Assembly: GCF_002177115.1 (NCBI RefSeq)
Contig: NZ_MVAG01000122.1
Span: 62,001 to 126,000, forward strand
From: Chryseobacterium mucoviscidosis
GTDB lineage: Bacteria > Bacteroidota > Bacteroidia > Flavobacteriales > Weeksellaceae
Direction: 5' to 3'
Length of the DNA: 64,000 nt
Shown here: piece by piece, positions 17,178 through 25,501 of the stretch
Numbering within the stretch: the first letter of the stretch is position 1
Layout of the letters: every line of letters starts with the position of its first letter
Position numbers and translations under genes: made by a program
Notes under the pieces: model-generated
Databases searched by the model: none
What the model saw: the letters and a program-made list of their open reading frames with translations, nothing else
What the model was told of the DNA's origin: nothing

Positions 17178-18371
17178 TTATTCAGTTTTCAGAGATTTAT
17201 TTTCGATCGTTAGCAGAAATGCAATCATAATGACTGAGATTAATACACCAATAAAGACGTTCCATGAGGTAGAGTGGAGCAGATATCCGGTTCCGCTTCC
17301 TAAAAAACTGGATCCGAAATAATAGAAAAGCCAATAAATAGAAGTTGCTGAAGATTTTCCTTCTTTAGCATGCAGTGCCGTCATCTGGCTTGCCATGGTA
17401 TGGGCAGCAAAAAAGCATAAAGTAAACAATCCCAGTCCGAAAACAACGATATAAATGTTTTCAGAAAGAAGAAGAACAAGTCCCGCTAATAAAAAGAAAA
17501 TCGAACCCTTCAGGATGTATTTTTTTTCAAATCTTGCAGATAATCTGCTGGTTATCATGGTTCCCAAAACTCCGAAAGTATACATCAGGAAAATAAAAGC
17601 AATAAAAACATGGTTTAAAGAAAATGGTTCAGATTCTAAACGGAACGTCATATAATTATAGACGCTTACAAAAGTTCCCATTAATAAAGCGGCAATGAAA
17701 TACAAACGCAACATATAAGAATCACGGATCAGTCTTTTCATCTGCTTCATTTTTAGGTGATAATCTGTTTTCTGAGGTTTGAAAAATTTTGAATCCGGAA
17801 AAAGCCTCCAAAACACCAGTCCCAAAATCAGACTTTGAATCCCGATCATTAAAACAGCATTTCTCCATCCCAATTCTCCTGCGAGAAGAGTTGCCAAAAT
17901 CCTTCCGCTCATGCCGCCGATGGTGTTTCCGCTGAGGTACATACTGATTGCCAAAGCCACCACAGAGATTTCAACTTCCTCCGTAAGATAAGCCAGAGCC
18001 ACCGAAGAAACACCGGAAATGACAAAACCTTTTACCATTCCAATAATAATAAGAAGCATCAAACTCGGAATCCATGCGGAAATGATCGTTAAAACTGCCG
18101 AAGCAATCAGAGAAAAAACCATCAGTTTCTTTCGCGAAAAACTGTCTGCGCGGAATGCAAAAAAGAAAAGCCCCAAAGCCATTCCGATCGTTGAAGAAGA
18201 AACCAACAGAGAGCTGTCTCCAACCGTCGTATGGAAATGTTCCGCAACCATTGGTAATAACGGCTGAAAAAGATAAAGCTGTGCAAATACCGAAAGTCCC
18301 GATAAAAATATACACAGTTTGATGTAGTAAAACCGTCTGCTTTTCCTGTCTGCTTTTTCTGAAATATTCAT
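17178..18371 (-). CDS. MFS transporter
   Basis: 397 residues with 12 predicted membrane helices, the usual length for a 12-TM major facilitator protein. The loop between helices 2 and 3 carries DSFSRKKLM, a version of the MFS motif A, and the segment SGNTIGGMSGRILA resembles motif C-like glycines in the YnfM/arabinose-efflux group of exporters. No substrate can be told. It is a single gene, with only short AT-rich DNA separating it from its divergent neighbour, the Na+/H+ antiporter. Confidence 0.88.
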   Translation of the reverse strand: MNISEKADRKSRRFYYIKLCIFLSGLSVFAQLYLFQPLLPMVAEHFHTTVGDSSLLVSSSTIGMALGLFFFAFRADSFSRKKLMVFSLIASAVLTIISAWIPSLMLLIIIGMVKGFVISGVSSVALAYLTEEVEISVVALAISMYLSGNTIGGMSGRILATLLAGELGWRNAVLMIGIQSLILGLVFWRLFPDSKFFKPQKTDYHLKMKQMKRLIRDSYMLRLYFIAALLMGTFVSVYNYMTFRLESEPFSLNHVFIAFIFLMYTFGVLGTMITSRLSARFEKKYILKGSIFFLLAGLVLLLSENIYIVVFGLGLFTLCFFAAHTMASQMTALHAKEGKSSATSIYWLFYYFGSSFLGSGTGYLLHSTSWNVFIGVLISVIMIAFLLTIENKSLKTE

Positions 18372-18567
18372 GATGTGCTTAAAAAATCAAGCAAAAAATT
18401 ATGGAGTTATTTTCATCTGCTAATTTGATGAAATTTTTTAAATCCTTAAAATGTCTTTTTTTAATTGATTTTCTATTGAATTTTTAAATTAACTCAATAT
18501 TTTCCGGTTAAATTTTTACGGCAGTTTTTCACTTTAATACGTATCTTTAATTCAGAAAAAATTAAAA

Positions 18568-20151
18568 ATGATCGAAAACTTTCCTTTTTATCTCTCACTG
18601 ATTCTTGCCATTGTCTTTATCATCATGATCGCCAACAAAATAAGGGTTGCCTATCCTGTTTTGTTGGTTGTAGCAGGATTGTTAATCAGTTTTATTCCCA
18701 ACGTTCCGGTCATCAGAATAGATCCCGAACTTATCTTCATTATCTTTCTTCCGCCTTTGCTGTATGAAGCAGCATGGGCAATTTCCTGGAAAGAACTCTG
18801 GAAATGGAGGCGGATTATAGGAAGTTTTGCCTTTGTTGTTGTATTTCTTACCGCAACGACGGTTGCTTTTGTAGCCAATCATTTTATTCCCGGATTTTCT
18901 CTTGCTTTAGGATTTCTTTTAGGAGGAATTGTCTCGCCGCCCGATGCGGTAAGTGCGGGAGCGATTCTTAAATTTGTAAAGGTTCAGAAAAGGCTGTCTT
19001 CTATTCTGGAAGGAGAAAGTCTTCTGAATGATGCGTCTTCCTTAATCATTTTCCGTTTTGCGATGATTGCTGTTGCAACCGGACAGTTCATTTGGCAGGA
19101 TGCGGTTTTCAGCTTTTCATGGATGCTGATTGGTGGAATAGGAATCGGATTAATCATTGGCTGGCTGTTCATGAAAGGACATAAAATGCTTCCCACAGAT
19201 GCCAATATGGATACCATTCTTACCATTGTAGCACCCTATTTAATGTATATTGCGGCAGAAGAAGCGCACAGTTCAGGAGTTTTGGCTGTGGTAAGCGGAG
19301 GATTGCTGCTTTCCAATAACCGCCATAATTTTCTCAGTACTTCATCACGTTTGCGTGGACTGAATGTTTGGGAAAGTCTGTCTTTCGTACTCAACGGTCT
19401 GGTTTTTATCCTCATTGGTCTGGATCTTCCGGAAATTACTTCAGGTTTGGGAGAAGTAAGTATTTACGCTGCGGTAGGATATGGTTTGCTTGTAACGGCT
19501 GTTTTAATCGTGGTAAGAATTCTGTCGGCTTACGGAGCGGTAGTGGTTACTCTAATTGCCCGAAACTTCATCACGGTTGCAGACAACAGAAGTCCAGGAT
19601 TTAAAGCTCCGATTCTGTTGGGCTGGACCGGAATGAGGGGGGTAGTGTCTTTGGCAGCAGCACTTTCAATTCCCGTAAAACTCTATCCCGATGGTCCGGA
19701 TTTTCCTCAGCGGAATTTAATTTTATTCATCACGTTTATTGTGATTTTAACGACACTTTTAGTTCAGGGACTTACACTTCCTTACCTTATCAAAAAGATG
19801 GAAATCCCTTCCTACAACGATCATTTGCCTGAAGATGAAGCGGAAGAGCTTATCCGTCGGGAAATGGCAAAAATGACTTTAGAGCATCTCAGAAAAAATC
19901 ACAGCGAATTACTGAAAAAAAGTATGTTTTTGCAGCAGATTCATGAAAAATGGAGAGGAAAAGTGGAAAAAGAGCCCGATATTAAACTATCCTCCGAAAT
20001 CAAAGACGCTTATCTGGATATTCTCAATGCGCAAAGAGCATGGCTAATTGAACAAAACTATGACAAAAAGCAGCATTTTGATGAAGACCTGATCCGAAGA
20101 CATCTTGTGAAAATTGATCTGGAAGAAGAGAGACTCTCACTGATTCATTAA
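18568..20151 (+). CDS. CPA1-family Na+/H+ antiporter
   Basis: 527 residues: about 12 membrane helices (1-410), then a charged cytoplasmic tail (about 415-527). The ion-binding segment SPPDAV holds Asp126, and ESLLNDAS holds the Asn154-Asp155 pair typical of electroneutral NhaP/NHE-type exchangers. The helix near 345 (GWTGMRGVVSLAAALSIP) is the conserved antiporter signature. The role is pH and sodium homeostasis at the inner membrane. The last 15 bases overlap the convergent gene at 20137. Confidence 0.93.
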   Translation: MIENFPFYLSLILAIVFIIMIANKIRVAYPVLLVVAGLLISFIPNVPVIRIDPELIFIIFLPPLLYEAAWAISWKELWKWRRIIGSFAFVVVFLTATTVAFVANHFIPGFSLALGFLLGGIVSPPDAVSAGAILKFVKVQKRLSSILEGESLLNDASSLIIFRFAMIAVATGQFIWQDAVFSFSWMLIGGIGIGLIIGWLFMKGHKMLPTDANMDTILTIVAPYLMYIAAEEAHSSGVLAVVSGGLLLSNNRHNFLSTSSRLRGLNVWESLSFVLNGLVFILIGLDLPEITSGLGEVSIYAAVGYGLLVTAVLIVVRILSAYGAVVVTLIARNFITVADNRSPGFKAPILLGWTGMRGVVSLAAALSIPVKLYPDGPDFPQRNLILFITFIVILTTLLVQGLTLPYLIKKMEIPSYNDHLPEDEAEELIRREMAKMTLEHLRKNHSELLKKSMFLQQIHEKWRGKVEKEPDIKLSSEIKDAYLDILNAQRAWLIEQNYDKKQHFDEDLIRRHLVKIDLEEERLSLIH

Positions 20152-20469
20152 AAAAGTTAAAACTTTCTGCAGGTATTCATCCTCTTTTAACACTTTTTCA
20201 TACGACTGTCTTGCGTACACAGGCGAAAGCTCATAATTCTCCGGTTTTGAATTAATATCGTCATTCTCAATATATTGATTAAGATGATGCGTGTATTCTT
20301 TAATCAGCTTATTAATGGTTTTTCTTTTTATTTTGCAAATCGTATTGTTTTTAATCTTCTGCAAAGAATTAAGAATAAAAGATTTATCTCCGTGAAAATT
20401 GATCACATTTTTTACATAGGAAAGATTGTGGCTATCCTGCAATACAGAATGGTTTTCTTCAAAAATCAT
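20137..20469 (-). CDS. Hypothetical protein, 110 aa
   Basis: No family recognised. The product is Lys/Asn-rich, without signal or membrane segment. A basic middle (KIKRKTINKLIKEY) and an acidic, Tyr-containing C-terminus (SPVYARQSYEKVLKEDEYL) suggest a small folded cytoplasmic protein. It converges on the antiporter gene with a 15-base tail overlap. It is long for a chance ORF in such AT-rich DNA, and codon use looks like its neighbours, so it is probably real. Confidence 0.5.
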   Translation of the reverse strand: MIFEENHSVLQDSHNLSYVKNVINFHGDKSFILNSLQKIKNNTICKIKRKTINKLIKEYTHHLNQYIENDDINSKPENYELSPVYARQSYEKVLKEDEYLQKVLTFLMNQ

Positions 20470-20847
20470 GATAGTGGAAGTTTTTTTAATTGAAAATAGT
20501 TTCAGAACACCTGATGATAATTGCAGATCAATTGACGGGTATGGTAAACGACTTTCTCATCATACGGATGATATAGTCTGTAAGAAAAGAATATTGAATG
20601 ATCATAATAATTACTTTAAGTGAGTGATTGAACGATAAGAGTAGCTGTTATTTTTACACTTCAAATATCCAACCAATTTTTATCATTTTGTTAAATGTAT
20701 TGAAAATTTGTAACAAAACACTGAATATGTGTGATATTTTGTTGAGTTTATTATTTATGATTGATATTATTGTGGTATGTTTAAATTATTTTTCTTAAAA
20801 TAATATTTAAAAATCTTAAATTATGTTAAAAAAAATATTTATATTTG

Positions 20848-21027
20848 CTATAATTCCATTAAGGGTGATTTTAATTGAAATGTTGAAATTTTTCTCTTAG
20901 CGGGACTTTTTAAAGACTGAATTAAGTGATTTGGCTTTAAAAAATGTGGACGGTACATTCTAAAAGGACAAATGTTAAGAAAGGCTGATTCTGAAGTTCC
21001 CAAAAAAATAGATTTCAGCCTTTTTTA
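20848..21027 (+). ncRNA. Candidate small RNA in the 20470-21311 gap
   Basis: A -7-like box TATATTTG at 20840-20847 is followed about 135 bases later by an 8-bp terminator hairpin, AAGGCTGA (20981-20988) with TCAGCCTT (21015-21022) and six T. No coding frame longer than 25 codons connects them, and neither neighbouring gene needs this terminator. Together they outline an RNA of roughly 175 nt; a hairpin AATGT...ACATT lies inside. No Rfam family was recognised. The rest of the 842-base gap is AT-rich and featureless. Confidence 0.35.
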
Positions 21028-21271
21028 TTTCTGATTTTCAATGATATTTTGCAGCAAAAGTTGTAAATTTTCTCTACCAAATCATTACCAAACACATATC
21101 CTATTAATTGCTTAATTTTTAAGCTATTGAGGAAATTTTTGTTTTATTCTTTTTTTGTTAATATTTAAATTATTTTAAAGATATAAAGGTTTTTTAAGAT
21201 TATTTAATACAAATATTTTATGCATAATAAATTTTAATAGAAAATAAATTTATATATTTTTAAAATAATAC

Positions 21272-21279
21272 TATATTTG
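21272..21279 (+). promoter_or_regulatory. -7 promoter box for the alpha-oxoamine synthase gene
   Basis: TATATTTG, 32 bases before the ATG at 21312, fits the flavobacterial consensus. Confidence 0.5.
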
Positions 21280-21311
21280 TTTTAACATTAAACAGCTAAC
21301 AAAAATTAAGG

Positions 21312-22571
21312 ATGGACATTAACTTTTCAACAGCAACTTTTAAGGATTTCGAAAATATTCCCGGCTTCGATATGATGGAGCGTGCAGACATTTATTATGA
21401 CTTTCTGGAATACATGAAATCAAACGGACGTCATCACTACAGATTGCAGAATAATACAGGTTGCAGTTCTGTAATGAATGTGGGAACTCACAACGTAACC
21501 AGAGAATTTGTAAGCTTTGTTACAAGTGATTATTTAGGGTTTACACAACACCCGAAAGTAAAGCAGGCAGCAATTGAAGGAGTAGAAAAATACGGAACCG
21601 GAACGGCGGCAACACCACTTATTGGAGGATATTATTCTTACCACAACGATTTAGAAGCTAAAATTGCTTCCTTTTTTGGGCGTTCTCAGGATGAAGCTGT
21701 GATTTTTACAACAGGATACACAACAAACAGTGCGACATTGCAGATCCTGTTGCAGAAAGAAGACATCGCAATTGTAGATATGGCAGTACATGCAAGTGTA
21801 TATGAAGGATGTATTCTTACCAACAGAAAAACATTTCCGCACAACAATCTGGAGGCTTTGGAACAGATTTTGAAAACATCGGAAAAGCAGTTTCGTACAA
21901 AGCTTGTAGTAATAGACGGTGTCTATTCTCAGGATGGAGATACCGCTCCTATTGAAGAAATTTATAAATTAGTAAAAAAATATAACGCCTATCTCATGGT
22001 TGATGATGTTCACGGAGTAGGTATTTTAGGGAAAACAGGAAGAGGTACAATTGAAGATACAGGATTGCTGGATAAAATAGATATTATTACGGGAACTTTC
22101 AGTAAAACATTCGGTAACCTTGGAGGATATGTAATCGCCAATAAAAGCCTTACCAATTTTATAAGATTCCAGTCCAGACAGCAGATATTTTCAGCAACAA
22201 CGCCTCCTTCCACGGCTACAGGAATTATAAAAGCCATTGAACTGATAGATGAAGAACCACAATGGAGAGAAAAACTCTGGGAAAACATCAATTACTTTAA
22301 AAAAGGACTGAATGATCTGGGGCTGGATACCGGGACAACTTGTTCCGCAGTTGTTCCCGTAAAGATCGGAGATCCGCATATAACGGGCGATGTAGGAAGA
22401 ATGCTCCTCGAACACGGAGTATATACAAACCCCATTATTTATCCGGCTGTAGCCAGGAAAGATGCCCGAATCAGGATGAGTGTTACCGCAACACATGATA
22501 AAGAACATCTTGATAAAACCCTCAATGCCTTTGAGGATATCAATAAAAAGTTGCATATTGCAAAAAAATAA
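21312..22571 (+). CDS. Alpha-oxoamine synthase (serine palmitoyltransferase or capnine/cysteate acyltransferase type)
   Basis: 419 residues, a fold-type I PLP enzyme. YLGFTQHPKVKQAA, GTGTAATPLIGGYYSYHNDLE, MVDDVHGVGILG and GTFSKTFGNLGGY are the family landmarks; Lys265 in FSKTF binds PLP. Members condense an amino acid with an acyl-CoA: serine in sphingolipid synthesis (SPT), glycine in KBL, or cysteate in sulfonolipid (capnine) synthesis, a lipid class known from this bacterial group. The choice between serine and cysteate cannot be made by eye. A TetR regulator follows after 7 bases and may control it. Confidence 0.85.
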   Translation: MDINFSTATFKDFENIPGFDMMERADIYYDFLEYMKSNGRHHYRLQNNTGCSSVMNVGTHNVTREFVSFVTSDYLGFTQHPKVKQAAIEGVEKYGTGTAATPLIGGYYSYHNDLEAKIASFFGRSQDEAVIFTTGYTTNSATLQILLQKEDIAIVDMAVHASVYEGCILTNRKTFPHNNLEALEQILKTSEKQFRTKLVVIDGVYSQDGDTAPIEEIYKLVKKYNAYLMVDDVHGVGILGKTGRGTIEDTGLLDKIDIITGTFSKTFGNLGGYVIANKSLTNFIRFQSRQQIFSATTPPSTATGIIKAIELIDEEPQWREKLWENINYFKKGLNDLGLDTGTTCSAVVPVKIGDPHITGDVGRMLLEHGVYTNPIIYPAVARKDARIRMSVTATHDKEHLDKTLNAFEDINKKLHIAKK

Positions 22572-22578
22572 ATAACAA

Positions 22579-23208
22579 ATGCCAAGAAAAGTTGTACAGG
22601 GCCCTATACGGGACAAAGAAAAAACAAAACAAAAATTGCTTGCTGCTGTTGGAAAAATCCTTAGAACCAAAGGGTACTCAGGATTGAAAGTGAGTAAAAT
22701 AGCAGCAGTGGCAGGCTTTGATAAAAAATTAATTTACGAATATTTCGGAAGCACCGAAAAGCTTATCGACGAATACATCAGATCTCAGGATTACTGGAGC
22801 AAAATGAACCAGGATAATATCCATGTGGATTTTTCAGACGGAGGTAAAGAGCTTTCTAAAGTTGCCATTCTTAATCAGTTTGAGCACATCAAGAAAAACA
22901 AAGAACTTCAGAAGATTATTCTTTGGGGATTATCAGAAAGCAAACCGATTCTGAAAAAAGTAGCCGATGAGAGAGAAGAAATGGGAGAAATGCTTTTCAC
23001 GAATATTGTAGATCCGCATTTTAAGGATAAATCTACAAGGTATCGTGCCATTGCAGCACTTCTGGTTTCCGGGGCTTATTATCTTAACCTTTACACAGCT
23101 CACAATGCAAGTATATTCTGCGGAATAGACCTGAAAAGTGATGAAGGAAGAAAAGAAATAGAAAAGGCGATTACCGAAATCATCGATTTTGCTTACGAAG
23201 AAAGATAA
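22579..23208 (+). CDS. TetR-family transcriptional regulator
   Basis: 209 residues. The N-terminal helix-turn-helix (about residues 10-60) contains LLAAVGKILRTKGYSGLKVS and VAGFDKKLIYEYFGSTEKLI, matching the TetR DNA-binding domain. The C-terminal ligand domain is not recognisable by eye, as usual. It is 7 bases behind the alpha-oxoamine synthase gene and most likely in its operon, so it may respond to a lipid or acyl-CoA and regulate that pathway. Confidence 0.9.
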   Translation: MPRKVVQGPIRDKEKTKQKLLAAVGKILRTKGYSGLKVSKIAAVAGFDKKLIYEYFGSTEKLIDEYIRSQDYWSKMNQDNIHVDFSDGGKELSKVAILNQFEHIKKNKELQKIILWGLSESKPILKKVADEREEMGEMLFTNIVDPHFKDKSTRYRAIAALLVSGAYYLNLYTAHNASIFCGIDLKSDEGRKEIEKAITEIIDFAYEER

Positions 23209-23294
23209 TATGAGAAAAGTTTACTATTGTCAGAACAGAGTTATTTTAAAAGTAATTTAAAAGAATTTCATTTTTAAGTTACAACAATATTTCT

Positions 23295-23302
23295 TATTTT
23301 TG
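23295..23302 (+). promoter_or_regulatory. -7 promoter box immediately before dnaX
   Basis: TATTTTTG ends 4 bases before the dnaX ATG at 23307. Transcription from it would begin at or next to the start codon, giving a leaderless or nearly leaderless mRNA. Confidence 0.45.
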
Positions 23303-23306
23303 ACCA

Positions 23307-25012
23307 ATGGAAAATTTTATCGTATCTGCACGAAAATATCGCCCGCAGCAGTTTGATACTGTTGTTGGGCAGTCTCATATTACGGATACTTTAGAACACG
23401 CTATTGAAGAAAATCAATTGGCTCAGGCACTGCTGTTCTGTGGTCCGAGAGGAGTAGGGAAAACTACCTGTGCCAGAATTCTGGCGAGAAAGATCAATGA
23501 AAAGGACGGATCAGTTTCGGAAGACGGTTTTGCCTACAATATTTATGAGCTGGATGCCGCATCGAACAACTCTGTAGATGATATCAGAGAATTGATCGAT
23601 CAGGTACGTTTTGCGCCTCAGGTTGGTAAATATAAAGTGTATATTATCGACGAGGTTCATATGCTCTCTTCTGCAGCCTTCAATGCTTTCCTTAAAACAC
23701 TTGAGGAACCGCCTGCTCATGCTATTTTTATCTTAGCGACTACCGAAAAGCATAAAATTATTCCTACCATTTTATCCCGCTGTCAGATCTATGATTTCAA
23801 AAGAATCGTAATTGAAGACATTCAGGGACATCTTAGGAATATCGCTCAGAAAGAGAATATTCAATACGAAGATGATGCATTGTATCTTATTGCCCAGAAA
23901 GCAGACGGAGCTTTAAGAGATGCACTTTCCATCTTCGACAGGCTTTCTACATTTTCCCAAAAGAATATTACACTCGCAAAAGCCGCAGAAGTTTTAAATA
24001 TTCTGGATTACGACCAGTACTTAAAAATTGTAGATTTAGCCAAAGAAAATAAAATTCCCGAAGTTCTTTCCGCATTTAACGAAATTGTAAAAAAAGGATT
24101 TGATCCTCATATTTTCATCGCAGGATTGGGAAGTCATTTCAGAGACCTTATGATGGCACAGAATACTTCAACCATTGATCTGATAGAAGTAGGAGAGCAG
24201 ACTAAGACAAAGTTTGTAGAACAGGCTCAGAAATGGAATCCGCAACAGCTCATTGATGCTATTGAGATTTGCAATCATGCAGACATCAATTATAAAAATT
24301 CCAAAAATCCAAGACTTACGGTAGAAATTGCTTTAATGCAATTGGCTTCTTTGACGGCTAATTCAGACGTTGCTAAAAAAAAAAGTTTATAATTCTGGCT
24401 CCGTTTCTCAGTGATAAGCAGGAAGTAAAAATCCCCGTAAAACCTACGGAAACTCAGGAACAGAAACCTAAACAGGAGCAACCTTCTGAAAGTCCGGAAC
24501 TTCCCGTTGTTGCGGAGATCAAAAAAACCTCAAAACCTTTATCGAGACCCGGAATTTCTTCAGGTTTCAGCATCAGTTCTTTTTTAAACAAAGAAGAAAC
24601 AACTGTTGTAGAAGAAAAAGTTGTAGCCAAAACAGAACAGCTTCCCCAAAATCACTTTACCGAAACAGATCTTCAGGCAGAGTGGAATTTACTGCTCAAG
24701 CAGCTTCAGAGAAAAGATGCCATTATTTTCAATGCCATTAAATCTTTCAAAATGATAAAATCCGGAGAAAATGAAATTACCGTTTTGTTTCCTTCCGATT
24801 CTGCAAAAGCTGAGTTTGATAAAGTAAGCCGTGAATTTTTTAATCATTTTAAAACGAAAGTTCACAATCATTCCATTCAGGTTGCATATAAAAGAGATGC
24901 CGAAAATCTGAAAGTAGAAGTAATGACTCCAAGAAAGAAGTTTGAAAAGTTTGTTAAATTAAATCCTTTGCTGAAAGATCTTGATGATCTGATGAAATTC
25001 GATTTAACATAA
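23307..25012 (+). CDS. dnaX: DNA polymerase III subunit tau, with gamma form made by stopping at 24392 (-1 frameshift)
   Basis: Frame 1 encodes 361 residues and stops at 24390-24392. With a -1 shift on the run of ten A at 24375-24384 the frame continues to 25012, giving a 568-residue tau. The N-terminal part is a complete clamp-loader AAA+ module: GPRGVGKTTCARILA is Walker A, YIIDEVHML is Walker B, and ATTEKHKIIPTILSRC is sensor 1 with the SRC motif. The short product ends just after domain III, as gamma does in E. coli. The tail is Pro/Glu/Lys-rich, then a folded C-terminal domain (SGENEITVLFPSDSAKAEF and on) of the tau type. One oddity: the zinc-binding cysteines of many DnaX proteins are absent. 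A sequencing error in the A run cannot be excluded. Confidence 0.9.
24375..24385 (+). promoter_or_regulatory. Slippery site for dnaX frameshifting (A10-G)
   Basis: Ten A followed by G contains the A-AAA-AAG heptamer used for -1 frameshifting in E. coli dnaX, and also a run long enough for transcriptional slippage as in Thermus dnaX. The zero-frame stop follows within 6 bases. A weak hairpin (CCGTA...TACGG) lies about 50 bases downstream. Confidence 0.7.
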
Positions 25013-25121
25013 TTCTTGTTCCTTAATAATTTTTTCCTGCAGAAAAATCTTTAAGAAAAAGTTTCACAATTTTTATTTAAAAAAAATAGGGTACATGAAA
25101 CTCTTTTTTAAATAAAATTTA

Positions 25122-25129
25122 TATATTTG
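25122..25129 (+). promoter_or_regulatory. -7 promoter box of the DAHP synthase leader
   Basis: TATATTTG. Transcription would begin near 25136 and produce a leader of about 365 nt before the DAHP synthase gene, unusually long for this genome. Confidence 0.55.
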
Positions 25130-25204
25130 TCAGATAATTGAAAAACAAAACGCAGCTTTTTCAGTTAAAATGTAAACAGAAAATCTAGAAATAGATAGTT
25201 TATT

Positions 25205-25336
25205 TTGGAAAAATTAATAAAGTCATATCAATCTGTATTTGCTCCTGCTGAATTCTTTAGCGGACAATTTGGCTTTTCTTTTCCGTATTTTAGAAATTTC
25301 AAAACGTATTATCGATTTTATTATTGGTACTGCTAG
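25205..25336 (+). CDS. Aromatic-rich leader peptide (attenuation peptide)
   Basis: A 43-codon ORF opens with TTG at 25205 (the in-frame stop TAG at 25196 rules out any upstream ATG) and ends with TAG at 25334. By my count it holds 9 Phe, 7 Tyr and 1 Trp codons, 17 of 43, densest at the end: KTYYRFYYWYC. That is the pattern of a ribosome-stalling leader that senses scarcity of charged tRNA-Phe, -Tyr and -Trp. The gene 165 bases on makes DAHP synthase, the first enzyme of the aromatic pathway, and terminator-like hairpins lie between. No ORF in the surrounding AT-rich DNA would show this composition by accident. Confidence 0.75.
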   Translation: MEKLIKSYQSVFAPAEFFSGQFGFSFPYFRNFKTYYRFYYWYC

Positions 25337-25354
25337 TATAAATTTCTTTCAAAA

Positions 25355-25458
25355 AAATCTACAGGAATTATAGATTTCTTCTTATTTCCTGATTCCTTTA
25401 AAAAATTTTAACGGCATTTTTTAGAAAGAATTATAAAGTAATTTTATAATGCTTTTTT
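25355..25458 (+). terminator. Attenuator hairpins before DAHP synthase
   Basis: Two hairpins lie between the leader peptide and the gene. The first is AAATCTA (25355-25361) with TAGATTT (25371-25377), followed by CTTCTT. The second, better candidate is ATTATAAA (25430-25437) with TTTATAAT (25443-25450), closed outside by GCATT/AATGC (25414-25418 with 25448-25452) and followed by a run of T up to 25458. The latter ends just before the coding start. The hairpins are AT-rich, so folding energy is modest. Confidence 0.5.
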
Positions 25459-25501
25459 GTGTTTGAATATGAACAATAACGATAATAGTAAAATTAAAAA
25501 T

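Noticed and set aside
20823..20900. A 25-codon ORF (MLKKIFIF...) within the candidate small RNA
   Set aside because: Its start lies before the likely transcription start at about 20853, and its sequence is simply AT-rich.
24752..25012. A separate 86-residue gene after dnaX
   Set aside because: It is the -1 frame continuation of dnaX; the frame stays open from the A run onward.
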